Shown one piece after another: positions 21,964 through 24,475 of a DNA stretch of 24,475 bases. This DNA is from Succinimonas sp963628765 (GTDB lineage Bacteria > Pseudomonadota > Gammaproteobacteria > Enterobacterales > Succinivibrionaceae): contig CAVGFV010000069.1 of assembly GCA_963628765.1 (NCBI GenBank), positions 1-24,475 of the forward strand, read 5' to 3'. The position numbers were made by a program, and so were the translations under genes. Below the pieces are notes generated by a model. The model saw nothing but the letters and a program-made list of their open reading frames with translations. It made no database searches and was not told the DNA's origin. Every line of letters begins with the position of its first letter. Position 1 is the stretch's first letter.

Positions 21964-24375
21964 ATGGATAATATTTCTGGAAAAGCACGTGAACTTATTC
22001 CTTATCTACATAACCAAAATTTTAAGGAAATTTTCGCAGAGTTTACCAGCGGAGGTCCTAACAATGCACAATTTCTACTCCGCATGGAACTCCGGAGACT
22101 TTGTAGTCCTTGCCTAAGAGTTATCGACTTCCGTGCAGATGGTGATACAGAAATGTTTACCTACAACGGGATATCACACTTTTTACAAAAGGACGACATA
22201 GAGGAATTTAACTCCCAGTTAGCCTACTATGATGGGGTATACACCAAAGGCCTCTATGAAGAAATTGTCCGTAGTCATAACGAAAGAAAAAAACAGAAGC
22301 GTAACGAAGGAGCTCTACAGCAAGATCCTAACCGCCCAACAAGATACCAAGTTGAAGGCATTAGGTTCACTAGCTATGCTCATAGACGTGATGAAAGAAT
22401 GTTTTATTCTTCACCAATAAAAGTAAACTTCAGTAACGGCCAAACTATAGATGCTCGCACATCTGATCTCTCATGTAGTGGTATCAAAGTACTGTTACCT
22501 TTTGCTTTAGAATTTCACGGTAGAGAAAAGATTACTATTACTTTCACGCACCTTATTGAACTCTATCCTAAGGCAGCTTCTTTCTTAACCAACGTTCCAT
22601 ACGAAACTCTTGGTATTGATAACAAAGATGTCCGCTATTGGCTTAAAACAAGATGTCTTTCTGATAACAAAGAGCTAGAAAGATTTATTTTTAGCTTCCA
22701 GAATGCCAATAAATACCGTTATCGTATCGATATCGACTATATGGCCTATACCTTAAATATTAAGGCTCTAGAATACCAGTACCTGCCAAAGGTCATCGGC
22801 ATTCCCCTATTTTTTGCGGGTACCGAAAATATAAAACTCGCCTATGCTCTAAAAAGCGATTATAACCACGAGCAATTAGATTATTGGCGCGATGAAAAGG
22901 CCAACGATAAAATGAATTCCCTTTTTACCGGAGATAGGTTAAATAGAATCCTATCCAAACCGGAAGGGAAGCAATATACCTATATCTACACCTTTAAGCA
23001 TACTTCTGATAACCATATATTTTTCTTGAGTGCTACTTTAGAAGAACTTCAAGAAAATGATCTTCTAAGTACTTTCTTTTCCATGAGTAAAGGTAGAAGC
23101 ACTTTCAGAGTATATCGTTTCGAAATAAATAAACTTAATCTTACGGAAAAGGCCATCAATTCCCTTATAAATGAACGTAGTGCCGATAAGACCGAGGGGC
23201 TTGCTCAAAACTTACAAGAATTATCTTACGTAGGTCTTTTGACTAGAATTGATAACAATAACGATGCGGAAATTTATAGCCAATTCCAAAGCACAAAATC
23301 AGTTAATGAACTACAAAGATTCACCCACGTAACAAGCAATGTAGAACCTGCAAAGCTTGAATACTTACAATACATTACTCCAAGAAAAGAACAACGCTAC
23401 ATATACCAAACTAAAGTTGGTGTAAGTAATGATGTATTCTCAGAAGTAATCGGTTTTACCAGAGATATTTCAACTCATGGACTTCAGATAGAGCTTCCAA
23501 GACCTGTAAAGTACTATAACGGTGATGTTGTTTACGTAACTCTACCTGATTTTCAGAAACTCAAAAAAAGCATATCTCTGACTCACGTACCATACGAAGT
23601 AGTATTCATTAACTCTGCACATACCGTAATGCATCTTCAACTACATGGAAATGTTTATAGCGCGGTAGCACAATTCTTTGAAGAGCTTATAAAAGCTAAT
23701 ACCAAGATACTTGAACCTGCTAAGACTGTTCCTCATATGAGTGAGATGTCTAAGATCTTAAGATCGCTTACTGTTTCAAATCTCTTTAGTACCCCTGTAA
23801 TCTTTATGAGATCGAAATCCTCACGATTAGGATATGCGTGTGAAAGTGCTAACGGTATTCAAGGGCAAAAATTACTCCATATCGTAAAGAGTGAAGACAA
23901 ACACCTTAATCTTTACCCATTATTTTCAAACCAGGTATTAAAAGGCTGTGTACTTCCTTTACTTCAAGAGGCTAAGAATACTGATGATCAAAAAATGATG
24001 ACCATCTATGTAAGACGTCACACCAATGAAAAAGGAATTAGCTATGTTCCTATGGCTGAAAGTAATTTTAAATCTCTAGCGGAAAAACAGGAATTTATAA
24101 AACAAGGTTTTTCTAATGGTTATTTTGGGGCTTTTAATATTTATCTAACTGCCACCGGTAAGCCTGATACTTCTGAAATAAACACAGAGTTAGATTACAT
24201 CAGAAGATATGCTCCTCATAAATTTAAAATTCTCGAAAGTAACATTTGGAATGTGATGGGAATTGGAGACATCATTGATATCACAGAATCGGTACTGATA
24301 AAACACGGATTAAATATCAAAATTGGGCAAATCCCAGAAATTACCGATAGAGATATTGAAATAGCACCGCTGTAA
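21964..24375 (+). CDS. Large protein with two PilZ domains, predicted c-di-GMP receptor
   Basis: An 803-residue soluble protein without signal peptide or membrane segments. Two PilZ domains are separated by about 300 residues. The first has R141-R-D-E-R145 and D168-L-S-C-S-G173. The second has R474-K-E-Q-R478 and D501-I-S-T-H-G506. Both keep complete RxxxR and DxSxxG motifs, so both should bind c-di-GMP. The N-terminal 130 residues, the spacer and the last 220 residues match no domain I recognise. Long two-PilZ proteins occur in Vibrio and Shewanella relatives as far as I recall, with poorly known function. A GTG at 21958 also opens the frame; ATG 21964 is preferred because AGGA (21950-21953) would be only four bases from the GTG. 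It is divergent from the metallophosphoesterase gene and no same-strand gene follows in the window. Confidence 0.87.
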   Translation: MDNISGKARELIPYLHNQNFKEIFAEFTSGGPNNAQFLLRMELRRLCSPCLRVIDFRADGDTEMFTYNGISHFLQKDDIEEFNSQLAYYDGVYTKGLYEEIVRSHNERKKQKRNEGALQQDPNRPTRYQVEGIRFTSYAHRRDERMFYSSPIKVNFSNGQTIDARTSDLSCSGIKVLLPFALEFHGREKITITFTHLIELYPKAASFLTNVPYETLGIDNKDVRYWLKTRCLSDNKELERFIFSFQNANKYRYRIDIDYMAYTLNIKALEYQYLPKVIGIPLFFAGTENIKLAYALKSDYNHEQLDYWRDEKANDKMNSLFTGDRLNRILSKPEGKQYTYIYTFKHTSDNHIFFLSATLEELQENDLLSTFFSMSKGRSTFRVYRFEINKLNLTEKAINSLINERSADKTEGLAQNLQELSYVGLLTRIDNNNDAEIYSQFQSTKSVNELQRFTHVTSNVEPAKLEYLQYITPRKEQRYIYQTKVGVSNDVFSEVIGFTRDISTHGLQIELPRPVKYYNGDVVYVTLPDFQKLKKSISLTHVPYEVVFINSAHTVMHLQLHGNVYSAVAQFFEELIKANTKILEPAKTVPHMSEMSKILRSLTVSNLFSTPVIFMRSKSSRLGYACESANGIQGQKLLHIVKSEDKHLNLYPLFSNQVLKGCVLPLLQEAKNTDDQKMMTIYVRRHTNEKGISYVPMAESNFKSLAEKQEFIKQGFSNGYFGAFNIYLTATGKPDTSEINTELDYIRRYAPHKFKILESNIWNVMGIGDIIDITESVLIKHGLNIKIGQIPEITDRDIEIAPL

Positions 24376-24376
24376 T

Positions 24377-24417
24377 AAAAAAAAGCTATCACCTGGTAAA
24401 TAACCAAGTGATAGCTT
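24377..24417 (-). terminator. Intrinsic terminator of a minus-strand gene beyond the right edge
   Basis: Arms AAGCTATCACCTGG (24383-24396) and CCAAGTGATAGCTT (24404-24417) pair fully except one position. That position is C/A on the plus strand but a G-U pair in a minus-strand RNA. The A run 24377-24384 gives U residues after the stem only for the minus transcript. It therefore mainly ends a transcript entering from the right. In the minus direction an open frame ends at a TAA at 24460-24458, too short here to identify. Confidence 0.7.
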
Positions 24418-24475
24418 AAACTGTAACGATAGGATTTTAGGTATGTGATTTCCCATCTTACTCATCCAAGAAAAA

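Noticed and set aside
24216..24407. Short minus-strand frame at the right end
   Set aside because: It starts inside the terminator stem and lies antisense to the double-PilZ gene, with no ribosome-binding site.

Overview
The window is an ordinary-looking chromosomal segment of an AT-rich gammaproteobacterium. The gene content is typical of that class: deaD, leuBCD, purH-purD, yjaG (DUF416), a MepM-type endopeptidase, an Rsd domain and radA. Low GC and many PilZ proteins would fit an Aeromonadales/Succinivibrionaceae-like organism, but that placement is a guess. No rRNA, tRNA, CRISPR, insertion sequence or phage gene was seen.

Layout. 1-3.9 kb: an RsmB/NOP2-type rRNA m5C methyltransferase gene converges on deaD, and the two share a bidirectional terminator. 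4.0-7.3 kb: the leuB-leuC-leuD operon (leucine biosynthesis without leuA), closed by a terminator. 7.4-7.8 kb: a one-domain PilZ protein with a near-consensus promoter. 7.8-10.4 kb, minus strand: a Cof-type HAD phosphatase followed by a YddA-like ABC transporter with fused ATPase. 10.6-13.7 kb: purH and purD, separated by a strong intrinsic terminator. 13.8-15.1 kb: a TSUP (TauE/SafE) permease whose stop codon abuts that of convergent yjaG. 15.4-18.1 kb: a MepM-like M23 endopeptidase carrying an unusual TolA-like helical insertion, convergent with a Sel1-repeat lipoprotein. 18.3-21.7 kb: an Rsd-PilZ fusion gene, overlapping tail-to-tail with radA, which is preceded in its operon by a membrane metallophosphoesterase. 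22.0-24.4 kb: an 803-residue protein with two PilZ domains. At the right edge a terminator points at a minus-strand gene outside the window.

The most striking element is the gene at 18275-19174. Residues 1 to about 165 match the anti-sigma70 factor Rsd, and residues 183-299 form a PilZ (c-di-GMP-binding) domain. The sequence therefore suggests a single polypeptide linking c-di-GMP to housekeeping sigma factor availability. In E. coli, rsd, yjaG, purD and purH lie in one chromosomal neighbourhood, and the same genes recur here, which supports the Rsd assignment independently of the motif match. Two further PilZ proteins (7433-7726 and 21964-24375) make this a window rich in c-di-GMP receptors, but no cyclase or phosphodiesterase is present.

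Three annotated starts were moved downstream of the longest open frame because a good Shine-Dalgarno sequence and family length both favour them: leuB at 4079, leuD at 6609 and purH at 10750. The start of the double-PilZ gene was moved to ATG 21964 on spacing alone.
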